Of a DNA stretch of 64,000 bases, positions 23,256 to 33,896 are shown in pieces. The stretch comes from Acanthococcus lagerstroemiae. Lineage: Eukaryota > Arthropoda > Insecta > Hemiptera > Eriococcidae. The position numbers and the translations under genes are program-made. A model generated the notes under the pieces. It did not search any database. It was not told where the DNA came from and saw only the letters and a list, made by a program, of their open reading frames with translations. The DNA lies in the NCBI GenBank assembly GCA_031841125.1, contig CM063109.1, forward strand, positions 22,291,321 through 22,355,320. The letters run 5' to 3'. Positions within the stretch are counted from its first letter, which is position 1; each line of letters starts with the position of its first letter.

Positions 23256-24520
23256 TTATTAAATCCTCAAAAAGTCTACCATATCAAATTTTGAACGGAT
23301 CTTCAGTGGGATACTCCAAAATTTGACAGTTTTTCAAAACGTGTTGCCCCTAATAGCTACCTAATTCTCTGCCTTCCAGAGTGGAAATCAACCAGCCAAC
23401 ATGTTTTGAAGACAAAAAATATTTCTAGGTCCCTCAACAGGGCTGAAGTTTAACATAGAATTTCCCATATTATGGAAATCTGCAATTTTACTTTAAGAAT
23501 AAAGTTTGGCCAAAAAATTAATTCGAGTATGAAAATTTGTTCTTATTTCCGAAATAACAAAATATTTCCAAAAACAAAAATTTTCAAATATTTTCTTAGA
23601 GGTCAATGCAAAAAGAATGAAAGTTACTCTTTTCAAAATAATAACTATAGATGAGTTCACGTCTATGGAATTCTTCAAACATTTTCGGGCATATGTATAT
23701 CGTTACCCGAATGACCAACAATTTTCATGCTTAAATCAATTTTTGGTAAGACTTTTTTTTTTTTTTTAGAAATTTTTAAAGCATACCACCAAATATTTTT
23801 GAGAACAAAAAAAGTCTGACTGGTAGGTTTTTACACCAATAGGAGCACACTTAGGTACTGGGTGCAAAACGTTTCAAAAATTGTTAAATTTTAGACCCTT
23901 TAGTAGTTTTTAGTCTCAAATTTTAATGAGTTTTAACAGTCTCGTTTTAACAAAGTTTGTCTAATATAAGAGCAACAGACTGCACAGCTCAAAATGGCGT
24001 GCTGCTACTGTGCTGTATTTACACACTAACACTAATGCACGTGTAAGATCCTCACTTTTGAGTTTTTTTGTATCTCAATCTTCTGTTTTGTGCTTTGAAT
24101 CTTGTGCTAACGGGGGCGGTAGGTGCTAAGTTACAGTTTTCATATTCTCTGATGAAAAATTAAAATATTATAAAATTTTTTTTTAACAGGTCAAGTTGAA
24201 CTTTTGATTTCACTCTTCTCATTAAACAACACTGTAGACTAAACGTATCAATTCATACTACTGCAGATCTTTTTTTTTGCCTTTTTTTTCTTTTTTTTTC
24301 TTTAAACAAGTTAAACCCGGGACTTGACTAGTTTAAGCATGCCGAGTTAATAAATTTTGGAGACAAATTGAAAATGATGTTGGTTACCGGTAAGACTTGT
24401 TTTATCTTGTCTTCCCAAGTCTTTGTAATTCTTGTTTTAATATTAATTAATTTTACCTTAACGGGTCGAAAAACATTGAAACAGTTTTGTACAAAAATAG
24501 ACTGAGTCTACTGGTTTTTT
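23256..24520. other. Intergenic, no gene seen
   Basis: AT-rich with T-runs near 23,752-23,768 and 24,270-24,300. No supported gene, RNA or terminal repeat. Confidence 0.35.
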
Positions 24521-25124
24521 CAGGGCTGCTTGGCTAAGCTGAAGCTTTTACCCGTTAGCCGATCAATTTTGTCCCAAAATTAGCTACTTCTATAGCTAGC
24601 TAATGAAATCATGTTAGCAGTTAGCTTAGCCGTTAGCCATTGAAATCTGATTGCTAACAGCTAATTTCTTTTAAATCACAGAAATCAAGAAAAAAAGGCC
24701 AATCGCGCCACTATGGTCTTTGTATATTTTCACTTTCATTAAATTTAGTTTAGTTTTTCATCTTTATCTTGTATCTCACAATTTTTTGAAAATTTTTATA
24801 TTCCAACTGTTCAAATTAATAAAAAATGTCGATTATTTGTTACATTAATTCAGCAATAACTCTTCATTTAAAGTTACAGCTAAGAATTTTACCAATTTTA
24901 CCAATTTTTCTTTGCTAATGCGATTAGCCGGGCATTGCATTTTATCTGAATATAGCTTTAAAAAACCTGTAAAATTATACCCATATTGACGTTCCTAGCC
25001 TTTAGTTAGTCGTTAGCTAGTCAATGAGACCACGTTAGCCGTTACCTGTTATCCAAAGCCAATCGTTTGGAAACGTTAGCATTTAGCTGAGTTCTTAGCC
25101 CTTTCGATTGGCTAAGCAGCCTTG
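24521..25124. mobile_element. hAT-like MITE (~600 bp)
   Basis: Left end CAGGGCTGCTTGGCTAAGC and right end TTGGCTAAGCAGCCTTG are imperfect inverted repeats. The interior is made of many TTAGCCGTTAGC / GCTAACAGCTAA motifs in both orientations. A C-run abuts the right end and hides any target duplication. No coding capacity. Confidence 0.7.
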
Positions 25125-25560
25125 CCCCCCCCCCATTTTTTAATGAAATTCTCAATGGGTAATAAATGTGATGTCGGGAATGTAATGTTACCAATGAATT
25201 TGGCATAAAAAATACCATCTATACACATATTGTTCTCAAAATTAATGAATTTATGTCAAGCGCGAAACGTGTTTTTCTTTTCAAAGTATAACGTAACCTA
25301 TTTCAGGGGGAGAAAAAAGTTATTTTATTATTTAAACGAGTTATAATTATTATTTCCAGTTATTCTTATTTCAATTCGTGGAATAACCAGCTGACTCAGC
25401 TTAATTTTGACTATTTGAACCATTGCCCAACGGGCATATCAAACACTGACCAGTAGAGAGTAAAAAAGAGGAGCTGTGAGGAGGGGTGTACTTATCTGCT
25501 AACAAAACCAAACCTCAATAAGCTTGGAAAATTTAAAAGAGTATTTTTTCTCACCTAGTC

Positions 25561-25781
25561 TTTTCTAATTTTTGCTCTTAACCCGAGCCCTGGAATCCGC
25601 CCTTTCGATCATTACCTCAGAGACGTCGAGGAGGCTGTTAGAGCTGTCTTAGCACTCACTCTTCTCTTCCTGTCGAAAACCCGGCCTAGGTCGAAATGTA
25701 GCGAGTTATTACGTGGGCTCGAACACGGGACCTCCGGATTTCGTGACCAACGCGCTATCCACTCAGCCAACCAGACCTCTG
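25561..25781 (-). mobile_element. tRNA-derived SINE, copy 2
   Basis: Minus-strand copy of the SINE at 14,942. Reading down from ~25,781: TCTGGTTGGCTGAGTGGATAG, then B-box-like TGTTCGAGCCC (diverged), then the body with GCCGGGTTTTCGAC, GACGTCTCTGAGGTAAT, and the tail TTAGAAAAG near 25,562. No clear target duplication; a T/C-rich stretch flanks the head. Confidence 0.92.
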
Positions 25782-26639
25782 TTTTTTTTTTGTTTCCCCC
25801 CCCCCTTAAATAGGGTACTGGTGTGTGAAGCCTTCAATGTAACATAACAGTTGCAGCAGTAGGTGCTGTGCAGAATACTCACCTGTCTTTTTCACACCTA
25901 GTATAAACACCTATACTGCCCTCCTAAGCCAAAAAGACGTATCTCAAGTCCGAATAATTTTTCAGTAGAGCAGTTTCTCATAAATCGCGCTTGCGCACCT
26001 ACTTGTTGCAATTCTTTTTTTCTTTTTTGTTGGCTGATGCAATCACTGGAGTGAATAAATATTATTTGCAGAATTTTCTAATTTTTTCTTGGAGTCTCAT
26101 TTCTAAATAGGAGACTTCTTTTTCCCTTAGCAATACTGACATACGTCCAGTTCGCTTAGTTTTTCGTGATGATACTGAGATACGTCTTTTTTGTTTTCTA
26201 CTTTTGCAACACTATTTCATCGAGTTACGTCGTTTTCGCTTGGTATCATCATGCAAACAACGACGAACATGCACATAGACCTAATAACTCATTTTCGCAA
26301 AAATCTTGAGATACGTCTTTTTGGCTTAGGAGGACAGTATATGTTATTCGAAAACATGATACAGTTTTATTCAGAAAACCCAATCAAAGTGTTTCAGTTT
26401 TAGATATATCTACTGAAATCCCCTCCGGAAAAACTACTTTTTGACTGGCAAATTCCCACTTATTTCTGATAGGAAGATTACAAATGTTGTTTCAAGGTAA
26501 AAATCTGAGCCACGTCGACGAACGAAAGTCGTCAAGCCATACATAGTATTGATACTTACTATTTATATTTCTCACAAAGTCACCAAAGACCAAGTATATA
26601 AATCCTACGCACTTCCCCCATTAAAGCTGCAAGACTTAC
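25782..26639. other. Intergenic or intronic, no further exon seen
   Basis: Contains a repeated phrase near 25,935-26,340: GATACGTCTTTTTGGCTTAG / AAAGACGTATCTCAAGT, in both orientations, suggesting a small inverted element between ~25,915 and ~26,330. Otherwise nothing recognisable. Confidence 0.35.
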
Positions 26640-26750
26640 AAGATCCTCCTTTCCCCGATAAACAGCCCACGTACGCAGCCAATTAAGTAGGCCACAAGAA
26701 AGTGCCTTAGCTTGTCACGAAAATTTGGTCGGCTGGTATCGTCAAGCTGA
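26640..26750 (-). CDS. Candidate host exon 4 (111 nt)
   Basis: The acceptor is a T-rich tract ending GTGTCAG (AG at 26,752-26,751) and the donor is CTT|GTAAGT (GT at 26,639-26,638). Only one of three frames is open across all 111 nt. It needs a preceding exon that ends with two bases of a codon, which the candidate exon at 27,063-27,109 provides. It encodes QLDDTSRPNFRDKLRHF and then a hydrophobic stretch. The product is not recognised. Confidence rests on splice borders and phase only. Confidence 0.42.
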
Positions 26751-27062
26751 CTGACACACGAACACGATAACGAACAAAGGAAAGTACAAAAAATTGTCGT
26801 GTACAAAAAAACAACAAAAAACAAAAAAATGTAACGAAGACATTTACGTCAAAGGAACCGAGCAACCGTCGAATATTCAGACGATGACGAAAAAATGAAC
26901 GGAAAAAGTTTACCGCGAAACCGTGAAAGGCGAAAATAATTTACGAGAATTTGCTCTCGCCGTCATTCTCAAGTCGTAGAGAACAAAGTTTTTCGCACTG
27001 AGGCAGAGCCTCTTCTCATTAGCGGCTTTAAGCACGACAGAACGACCTACCGGCTTGCCTAC

Positions 27063-27109
27063 CTCTGCTCGCGTGTACTTTGCCGTTGATTAAAACCTCG
27101 AAATATTTT
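27063..27109 (-). CDS. Candidate host exon 3 (47 nt)
   Basis: The acceptor is CGGGTTTTATTTTGCAG and the donor CAGAG|GTAGGC (GT at 27,062-27,061). Two frames are open. The one starting AAA ATA TTT fits the phase-0 end of the candidate exon at 30,361-30,457 and leaves two bases for the exon at 26,640-26,750. The encoded stretch KIFRGFNQRQSTREQ is basic and unrecognised. The local sequence is CpG-richer than the surroundings. Confidence 0.42.
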
Positions 27110-29318
27110 CTGCAAAATAAAACCCGAAATGTAGGTAGCATAAAAAAAATTCTTCCGTATAATTAGACGCGTGTACGGACGGCTACGCAAGCGTCGCTTA
27201 TGAAGATCGTATAAAACAGGCACCGTACCTATAAATTTTCGCGATCCAAATTTCGTTTTTGCTTTCAACTTCGCCGCAGACTATTTTGAGCCCTAACAGG
27301 TCCTGAGTTTTCAGAATCAGACAGTATCGTCTTTTTTCTGCCATCCGTGACTTTAGAAGGCTCTACCGGAGAAGGCGCCCGAGAAAATCAGGAGGAAACG
27401 AGGAGAGGAAAAGAACTGAAAGCAAAGCAGATAGAACTAAAGGAACAGAAGAAATAGCCTGATTTTTCAAAAAAATCAGAATACAGAAATTAGTATTTTT
27501 TTCTCTGTGTATGTGTCTTTGTGTGTGTGCGTTGCGGTGGTCTCTCATTTCACAAATTTTCTGGACCAATTTCATATGTACATGTATTCCTTTTCATGAT
27601 TCAAGACTCGACTTGAAATTTCAGTCCTCTCGGTTCACATTAGTGGTGCGTCGAACTAGAAAATTTCACAATCGATAATTCTCCTGTATTATCAATAACA
27701 TCGATAATCATGGAATAAATAAAAAATTAACCCAATTCTTCGCTAAGTGCCAGATTAGAGTGTCGGGAATAATTCTAATTTATTTGAAAAGGAAAAGGAC
27801 ATATTTAAAAATTTTTAAAGATGTTTTCTTCCTACCTACGGCTATAATTTTGTAATCTTCGCTACAGTTTACAGGATTTTATTATATTATTTTTATTGTT
27901 ACAAAGAATGTACTGATACTGATTGTTCAAATTTCTATGCCTAAATTTACTGATTTCATATACCACTGCTTCGTAGAACTCTTCACATTATATACTATGT
28001 GTATCCTCAAGCCTCCCTCCCCCCTGGTAAACAGTCAGCACTACCTACCGCAGATGACTGACTGTGGGCCTGCTTTTAGATTTTAATAAAATGTTCAACT
28101 TTCTCAAATTTCAGGCTCTAGGTCAAACAAAGAATTTAGTAAAAACAGAATAATAGTCATTAAAATTCGAAATTCAACGTTTGCTACCGACTTTTATATT
28201 TTAGTCTTCCACATCTCAGTTTTGTTTTAATCTTTCAGATAACTTTCAATACTCAGCTTGAAACCTTCGGCTTTTGACTGACTAGTCTCTGACAGGAGTC
28301 TCGGGTACTCCATTTCCAGAAACGAAATTGGACTTTCAGTTTGGGGAGGTGAAGAAGAAAAATTTGCCGACAACTATTTTTTGAAAACTGAAAATTCGCC
28401 GACAAAATCTTTTAAAAATTAAAAATTTGCTGATTTTTTAATCGAAATATTTTTTAATTGAAAAAAATATATAAACAAACAAACATTCATAAAGAATGAA
28501 AAATTCAAATGAACTGTTTCAAAGTTTGCCGACTGCCAAATTATTGGGGAGACGAGGCAAACCCCCACACCCCCTATAGTTTCGCCCCTGCAATTACTTC
28601 TTTTGGTCATTTTTGATCATGTTTGACCAAGCCTAGCACTTTTGATCAACGTGTTTTCGATCACGTTTGGTTCAGAACACAGGTTGTCATTGCTTCTTTG
28701 GTCAATACTACTCAGATTTTGACTGATTTGCTCTAGATTTAATAATTCAATAATTTTTGATCCGTTTGGTCCACTTTGCTTTCGCAATTTTAAATCAGTT
28801 CCGTTATAGTCGAATTTGATCGTTAGTTTATTACATTTATGGCGAGGAGAGGTATTTTTGGTTTTTGATTTTATTAGGATATTTTGGGTTCATTTTCACA
28901 GAATTCTAGTCAATTCCGATTGTATCTGTTAATCGTTTTTGGTAGTGGTTGTTTAGGTTATTCTTTTGGTTCCATGTGGTTGATAAATTTTATTCAGATT
29001 CAGTCGATTTTGGTAATTTTAGTTTGAATCAGGTTTCATTATTTTATTTATTTATTTAAACGGGGGGGGGGGGGTCCCTAACAGCCGATTTTGGCCAATT
29101 CCTTGGTGACCCAGAAACATAATAATTTTACATATGAGTACATTGCTGAAATAATCGAACGCAATAAAAACAACAAAAAAAGAAGAAAACACTTCTCATT
29201 CCGCCGCCACCGACAACATCTCCCCAGTCTGCCCAAATGAACTTCCCTTCCCCCATACACGCTCCCCGCCCGCTTCTAAAGAAAAAAATATATATAGCAA
29301 AATAGAAATTTATGTCCA
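27110..29318. other. Intronic/intergenic, no gene seen
   Basis: 27,110-27,420 is relatively CpG-rich. 28,330-28,590 has TTTGCCGAC/TTCGCCGAC repeated several times. 28,595-29,700 is rich in degenerate TTTGATC/TTTGGTC motifs that look like a decayed short tandem repeat. A G-run is at 29,061-29,073. No gene supported. Confidence 0.35.
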
Positions 29319-29561
29319 TTAAAAAAGTATTTTCTTAATCTCTCGTTCAAATTCAGCCCGGTTCATGTGAAAGATATCTAAGGTATGATGTTTTAGTTTG
29401 ACCTCGTTGTAAATTTTCATTGTTCTATTAATTGGAGCGATTTCCAGGTAGTTTTTTGTCAATTTATTTGCCTTGAAAATATGTCGTTTCCGGGCTTGAA
29501 AATTTGGGACATAAATTTGCAATTTTTCCAATAATTTCCCCGGATTTACTCTACCGCTCAC
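29319..29561 (-). pseudogene. LINE ORF2 C-terminal remnant
   Basis: An 80-codon minus-strand frame with the pattern seen at the C-terminus of Jockey/CR1-like LINE proteins: LQIYVPNFQARKRHIF, then APINRTMKIYNEVK, then DIFHMNRAEFEREIKKILF and stop. Nothing upstream (above 29,561) continues it. It is therefore a 5'-truncated retrotransposon insertion, typical of LINEs. The clade call is tentative. Confidence 0.6.
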
Positions 29562-30360
29562 AATATCGTGTCTCGGTCTATTCTGATTAGTTTTGCTCAG
29601 GTTTGGTCGAAGTTCGGTCGTCCTTCAACGAATTGGCCGGTTTTGGTAATTTTTTATCCAATCTGATCAGATCTGCTCGGCTCTGGACAAATAGTCCCTG
29701 AAGCATCATTCACCTGGATGTGGCTGTAACCTGGTGGAAACCTTGCCCGGAATCCACGCAGATACGCTTCAAATATAACGTAAGCAGTTTGAATAAATCC
29801 ATTTCTTTGTAAAATTCGATCAGGAAATGATAGAAAATTACCTTTCGCAACTTCGAAAAACTAGTTAGACTAAATGGAAAACTAGAAAACTATCGGCTAT
29901 TGCTATGGAGAAGAATTACAATATTCAATGATACCTCGAGCATCAAATTTTTCACACCTCCTATAAATTAAGAACATTACCTAGTATTTCAGTTTTTCCA
30001 ACCCTCACTACAAACATACTTGTAGATTTTAATTAGGCACTAAAACATGCCCTAATTTACTTCAACCGCGAAAAGCAATTCGTGTAAATTATTTGCGAAC
30101 TTACAGGATACATAAATACGCAGACTGTACTATTGCCGATTAAAACTCTTGCGTCGTAAATTACAACACACGTGAGTATATACGTGCAAAATACCCACAC
30201 CCAGCACCCTTGGAATTACAGTTTTCCGCAAAGAGACGTCGTGTAGCTGTGGGTATAGCGAGGCTAATTAATCTGCAGCCTCTAACACTGAAAATCCACG
30301 CAAAGAAAATCGCGTACACAAAAATATGAAAATCAAAATATAAATCGAACAAAAACTTAC
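29562..30360. other. Intron of the candidate host gene, possible further exon
   Basis: On the minus strand, CCTCGCTATACCCACAG at ~30,263-30,247 could be an acceptor opening a frame (LHDVSLRKTVIPR...) in the phase left by the exon at 30,361, with weak donors near 30,205. This would compete with the exon at 27,063. I consider it weaker because no GTAAGT-like donor follows. Confidence 0.25.
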
Positions 30361-30457
30361 CCTAGTAACAGTTATTTTCCGTTTCGGAGATGGGTGGTGA
30401 TATTCGTCGTCTTCGCTGGTTCCTCCACACGTGGGGTTCGCGGAAAAATTAAAACTT
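30361..30457 (-). CDS. Candidate host exon 2 (97 nt)
   Basis: Strong splice borders on the minus strand: a T-rich tract ending CCCCGCAG (AG at 30,459-30,458) and donor AGG|GTAAGTTT (GT at 30,360-30,359). The first base completes a codon; the open frame then reads SFNFSANPTCGGTSEDDE, followed by PSPKRKITVTR, ending in phase 0. The KRK cluster could be a nuclear-import signal. Phase fits the exon at 40,818-40,934 upstream. The Polinton at 30,827-39,636 lies in the intron between them, 370 bp from this acceptor. Gene identity not recognised. Confidence 0.6.
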
Positions 30458-30647
30458 CTGCGGGGAAAAAAAAAATAATAATAAAATAATAATAAGCACA
30501 CTTTTATTAATTTTGTTACGTGATGTATTACATTTTTAATCACAAGTTCGAATATGTAGCTCCCTGCAGTTCAAATTGAAAGCATGTTCGTCATTTCTTT
30601 ATTTTATAATGATTTTTTGAAATACCCTGTTTTCCATTTACGGCAAT

Positions 30648-30686
30648 ATGTGAGCTGATAGGAAGAAAGGGACCTCAACGCAAAAA
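30648..30686. repeat. Flanking inverted repeat, left copy
   Basis: ATGTGAGCTGATAGGAAGAA and the following AGGGACCTCAACGCAAAAA match the reverse complement of 39,695-39,734 with two differences. Both copies lie outside the Polinton termini (141 bp to the left, 58 bp to the right), so they are not part of its terminal repeats as defined by the target duplication. Confidence 0.85.
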
Positions 30687-30831
30687 AAAAAACAAAAACA
30701 TTTTCGTGATAACAACGGTTTTTGACTAATTTTTGGCCGCTCTTTCGCGTGGACGCGTGGTGTTGTCGAAAAAATTCTAAAAAATTTTTCCAAACGGCTG
30801 TAAGTCTTCAAAGTTGAGTGTCCCCGAGTAG

Positions 30832-30907
30832 TCATAAAAAAGTGTGATACAAGCTCACATTTATTTTTCGAAGAAAAATAAATGTGAGCTTGTATCACAC
30901 TTTTTCA
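30832..30907. repeat. Terminal palindrome of the Polinton, left
   Basis: The arms AAGTGTGATACAAGCTCACA and TGTGAGCTTGTATCACACTT, each extended by A/T-rich bases, form an almost perfect ~76-bp palindrome with centre TTCGAA. It starts 5 bp inside the element end. The same structure is at the right end (39,554-39,630), so the element carries the arm four times. Confidence 0.95.
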
Positions 30908-31049
30908 TGCTACTTCTCTCATCTTTTTACTCTAAATTACGCTTTTTCAGCATGTTCAATGAACTTCAACGAACTCAAAATCGATTCAAAAACCGATTTT
31001 CAACATGCTCAATGAACTTCAACGAACTCAAAATTGGTTCATGAATCCT

Positions 31050-31100
31050 AGCAGCTGCGGAGCACCGAGCACCGTAGGTGCTCGGTGCTCCGCAGCTGCT
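31050..31100. repeat. GC-rich hairpin inside the left terminal repeat
   Basis: 23-bp arms (AGCAGCTGCGGAGCACCGAG + CAC and its complement) around a 5-base loop CGTAG. It is far more GC-rich than the AT-rich repeat around it. The right-hand counterpart is at 39,363-39,413 with loop CTACA and arms unchanged. Just outside it lies a direct repeat of ~30 bp (ATGAACTTCAACGAACTCAA at 30,960 and 31,013). Confidence 0.95.
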
Positions 31101-31409
31101 CTTAAAAAAATTCTGGCTCACATTTAATAAATACTACTATTCAACCGAAAAACCTGTATCATATTTTAGTTTACCACTATTCAACTGGAATTCCAGCATT
31201 CCATTCTTTACGGTTTCAAGTCCGAAGATCCTGACTCACCTTTTTTCGGTACGTTCACCGAGCTTCAATGGGGACTATTTCAGCAATTAAATCAGAGCAA
31301 GAACCGATAAAATAAATACGCTTATAAATCCGATGAACTATTTGTTTGCATTTATTTGAAATAATTTTCTATATAAATACATCAGTATAAGCTGATTTAT
31401 ATCTGCGAC

Positions 31410-32361
31410 ATGGACAAAGATATTAATGATTATATAAATTCAACAAAGAATCTAACAGAGCAATATGATACTATTAGAACAGGAAAAATCTATAAGCAAG
31501 AAGAATTGAAAGAATTATATAAACCTATTACCACACCTTTAAAGAAACTGACAGATGAAATACAACAAAAAACCTTACCAAAATATGCTCAAATTATGTC
31601 AGAAAGCTTACCAGAATATGCAACAGCAAAGCAGTCTCCCCCACAGGTATTAGAGAAAGAGGACATAATTAAAGTTATTGGAAGAACTGCACAAAAATTC
31701 TTATCACATTATGCTTCAAAGGATATAAAGACAGACAGGACATTTGGAATTAAGAGTTGAAAATGATGATCTATTTATTGGTAATCAACCTATTTGGATA
31801 AAGGATAATAATATTAAATTTGAGGATGGGATAGAATTCATAGGGACTGATGGTTTATGGGAATTATTGACAATGGAAGAACCAAAGAATTATAATGAAG
31901 ATGACGTTGATAATTATGCAAAAATTTTACAGAAAACTTGTAGTTATAAACATAATAATGATCCAACTTCAAACAAAGTAAAGGCAAGTACTGGACACAA
32001 ATATAATAATATAGTAAAACCTTTACTTATAAAAAAAGGACTTGTAAAAATTAAAACAGGTAGTGGACTTAAAATACAAAATTTAGATGAAACCTTGAAA
32101 AAATTGGTAAGTATCTACATGAATATTCAAAATGGACATTCAGATCCTGAGAATATAAGAGACATTCTAAATGAAATTAAAACTTTAAATTTGAGTGCTA
32201 ATTTAAAATCAGAAAAATATATTTATTGGGATAATTTAGATGAACTCTTTCAAAGACTTGTAGTTTTATATGGAGAAATGAAGAGTGGAAATACAAATCC
32301 AACATTGAAAAATGAAATTATTAGAATTTTACAAGAGCTTAAGGAACTATCTGCAGGATAA
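31410..32361 (+). pseudogene. Conserved Polinton protein of unknown function, frameshifted
   Basis: ATG at 31,410 opens 116 codons (MDKDINDYINSTKNLTEQYD...) ending at a stop at 31,758. A second frame overlaps from 31,744 and runs to 32,361. Its text has the pattern of a protein common in arthropod and cnidarian Polintons: GTDGLWELLT, a basic middle, then IYWDNLDELFQRL and a Glu/Leu-rich end. Together ~315 codons in two frames. The same shift is present in the partial right-end copy (38,567-39,053), so it predates or was copied with the terminal repeat and is not a local reading error. Role unknown. Confidence 0.75.
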
Positions 32362-32417
32362 ATCCTGTGGATGTCGCTGACATGCACTTTGCTGAGCAAG
32401 TTTATCTTGCAATCAGA

Positions 32418-32465
32418 CAGCTTATGCTAACGCATGCATACATTTTTTCTATTAATAAATACAAC
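32418..32465 (+). promoter_or_regulatory. Shared intergenic block before the second gene
   Basis: CAGCTTATGCTAACGCATGC (32,418 on), then a T-rich tract and TAATAAATACAAC, ends at the ATG at 32,466. The same 23-bp block, with one mismatch, precedes the PLA2 gene (34,745-34,767), again followed by a T-rich tract and TAATAAATG. Both follow ATCTGCAGGATA (32,349 and 34,717). Likely promoter or leader elements; inferred. Confidence 0.55.
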
Positions 32466-33732
32466 ATGCCACTAACTGGAAGAAAATTTGTAACTATAGT
32501 TGAATTCAATAAACTTGAACACAGAGTTAAAAAAATAGAGGATAATTTAGGTATTCAAACCCAAGGTAGATCTGTTGATGTGACTAGCATGAGCAGGTCT
32601 AATCCTACAGATGATTTTGACTCAGATAAAGAGGAAGAAGCGAGAGAGAAAAAAATTTATCAATCTGTATGTAGAGCCAGATCTATTTACTGACAATATT
32701 AATAATTTCAATAAAAATTCAATTCCAAAACATCCTGATTTATCTTATGCAGGGCATAAAACAATCATATTTATTCATATTCATTTACACAATCAAGTAG
32801 TAAATCAACCTAAAAAGCATAATACTGCTAGCACAAGTGAATTTGGAGAATACAATCTCATCTTTGAGTATGTATTTTCCTATTTTACTTTTTTCATATA
32901 TACTCTGGGAAAGAAGAATTTCAGTACGAAAGAGATTGAGGGAAAATATATGCTCTATAATACAAATAATTTTAATGAAACTATCTGCTTTGATTATAGA
33001 TCTAGTGAGAGTCAGTTTACTGAATCCAAAGCTAATATAACTTTTGTTATAAATCATAAAAAAGTGAATAATTATGATCCTGAGAAATTTATCAATCTTA
33101 TTAATATAGCAGAGGGAAATGTAGGTGTTTATGTAAAAAAAGAATATAAAGATTTTCACTTTCAATTAACTCCTTCTAAGAGTTTAAATCTACCATTAAT
33201 AAATTTAGGAAATCAAGAATATAGGCCTAAACTGAATATTCTCATGGAAGATAAAATTTGTGTAAAATCAACAGATCCATTCCCAAAGGAAATTGAGAAA
33301 AAATTGAATAATGAAACTATATTTTTAAGAATTTATAAAGATTTTGATGAAAAGACATTCAAAAATGAGAAATTACCCGGAATTAAAGTGCTTACATATA
33401 AACAAAAATTAGCAGGAATTGATCAGACTATAGTAATTTTAGCAAATGTTGATTATATTTATGAGAAGGTTGAGAAAATAGGGTATAAAGTAATTAGGAA
33501 TTCATACTTCAAAGATAGAGAAATGAGTTTATACTTTATTGATGAAAATACTTCAAAGGATTTATTTGGTGCATATAAAATTGATATCTTCTTATTCCAA
33601 TGTCAGGTACAAGCTATTAGAAAGACAATGCAAGATGCATTCAAATCAACTTATAAACAAATTCTCAAGAATGATTTTGATATCTACATATTCAATAAAT
33701 CTGAAAATTATATTTCAATTACATTTTTATAA
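32466..33732 (+). pseudogene. Unrecognised Polinton protein, ~420 codons, frameshifted
   Basis: I choose the ATG at 32,466 because it follows the shared leader block. The first frame (MPLTGRKFVTIVEFNKLEHR...) has a short coiled-coil-like helix and an acidic DSDKEEEAREKK stretch, and closes at 32,693. A second frame, open from 32,611 to 33,732, carries the rest, including YVEPDLFTDNINN and an IDQTIVILANVDYIY segment. The switch lies near the A7 run at 32,649-32,655, a typical indel site. I do not recognise the protein; its place next to the integrase and its length would allow a structural protein, but that is a guess. Confidence 0.5.
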
Positions 33733-33749
33733 GTTTTTTTTATAAATAA

Positions 33750-33845
33750 ATGGACACCTCTAATGGAAATGATGATGGGGAAGCAGAGCCTCCTGACAAA
33801 TTGAGTGAAGAAGAGGAAGAAAAAAAAAAAGTATTCTTACCATAA
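33750..33845 (+). CDS. Possible 31-aa acidic peptide
   Basis: ATG at 33,750 in TTTTTTATAAATAAATGG, the strongest version of the start context used by this element's genes. It encodes an acidic peptide (GNDDGEAEPPDKLSEEEEEKK core) and stops at 33,843. Too short to identify. The context argues for a real start, possibly of a gene truncated at the A11 run at 33,820-33,830. Confidence 0.35.
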   Translation: MDTSNGNDDGEAEPPDKLSEEEEEKKKVFLP

Positions 33846-33896
33846 TTTTATTTTTTAAGCTTATCTGGAATTTTAGAAGAATTTTTAAATGTATAA

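Larger units (their letters stand above)
30827..31896 (+). repeat. Polinton left terminal inverted repeat (1,070 bp)
   Basis: Matches the reverse complement of 38,567-39,636 end to end. The outer ~250 bp differ at about half a dozen positions; the inner ~800 bp give identical predicted peptides in both copies. The repeat is unusually long because it contains the first 480-odd bases of a gene (from 31,410). It ends at AAAGAATTATAAT inside that gene. Confidence 0.97.

Noticed and set aside
32785..33165. 126-codon minus-strand frame
   Set aside because: It is the antisense shadow of the unrecognised plus-strand Polinton gene and is hydrophobic only through AT-rich codons.
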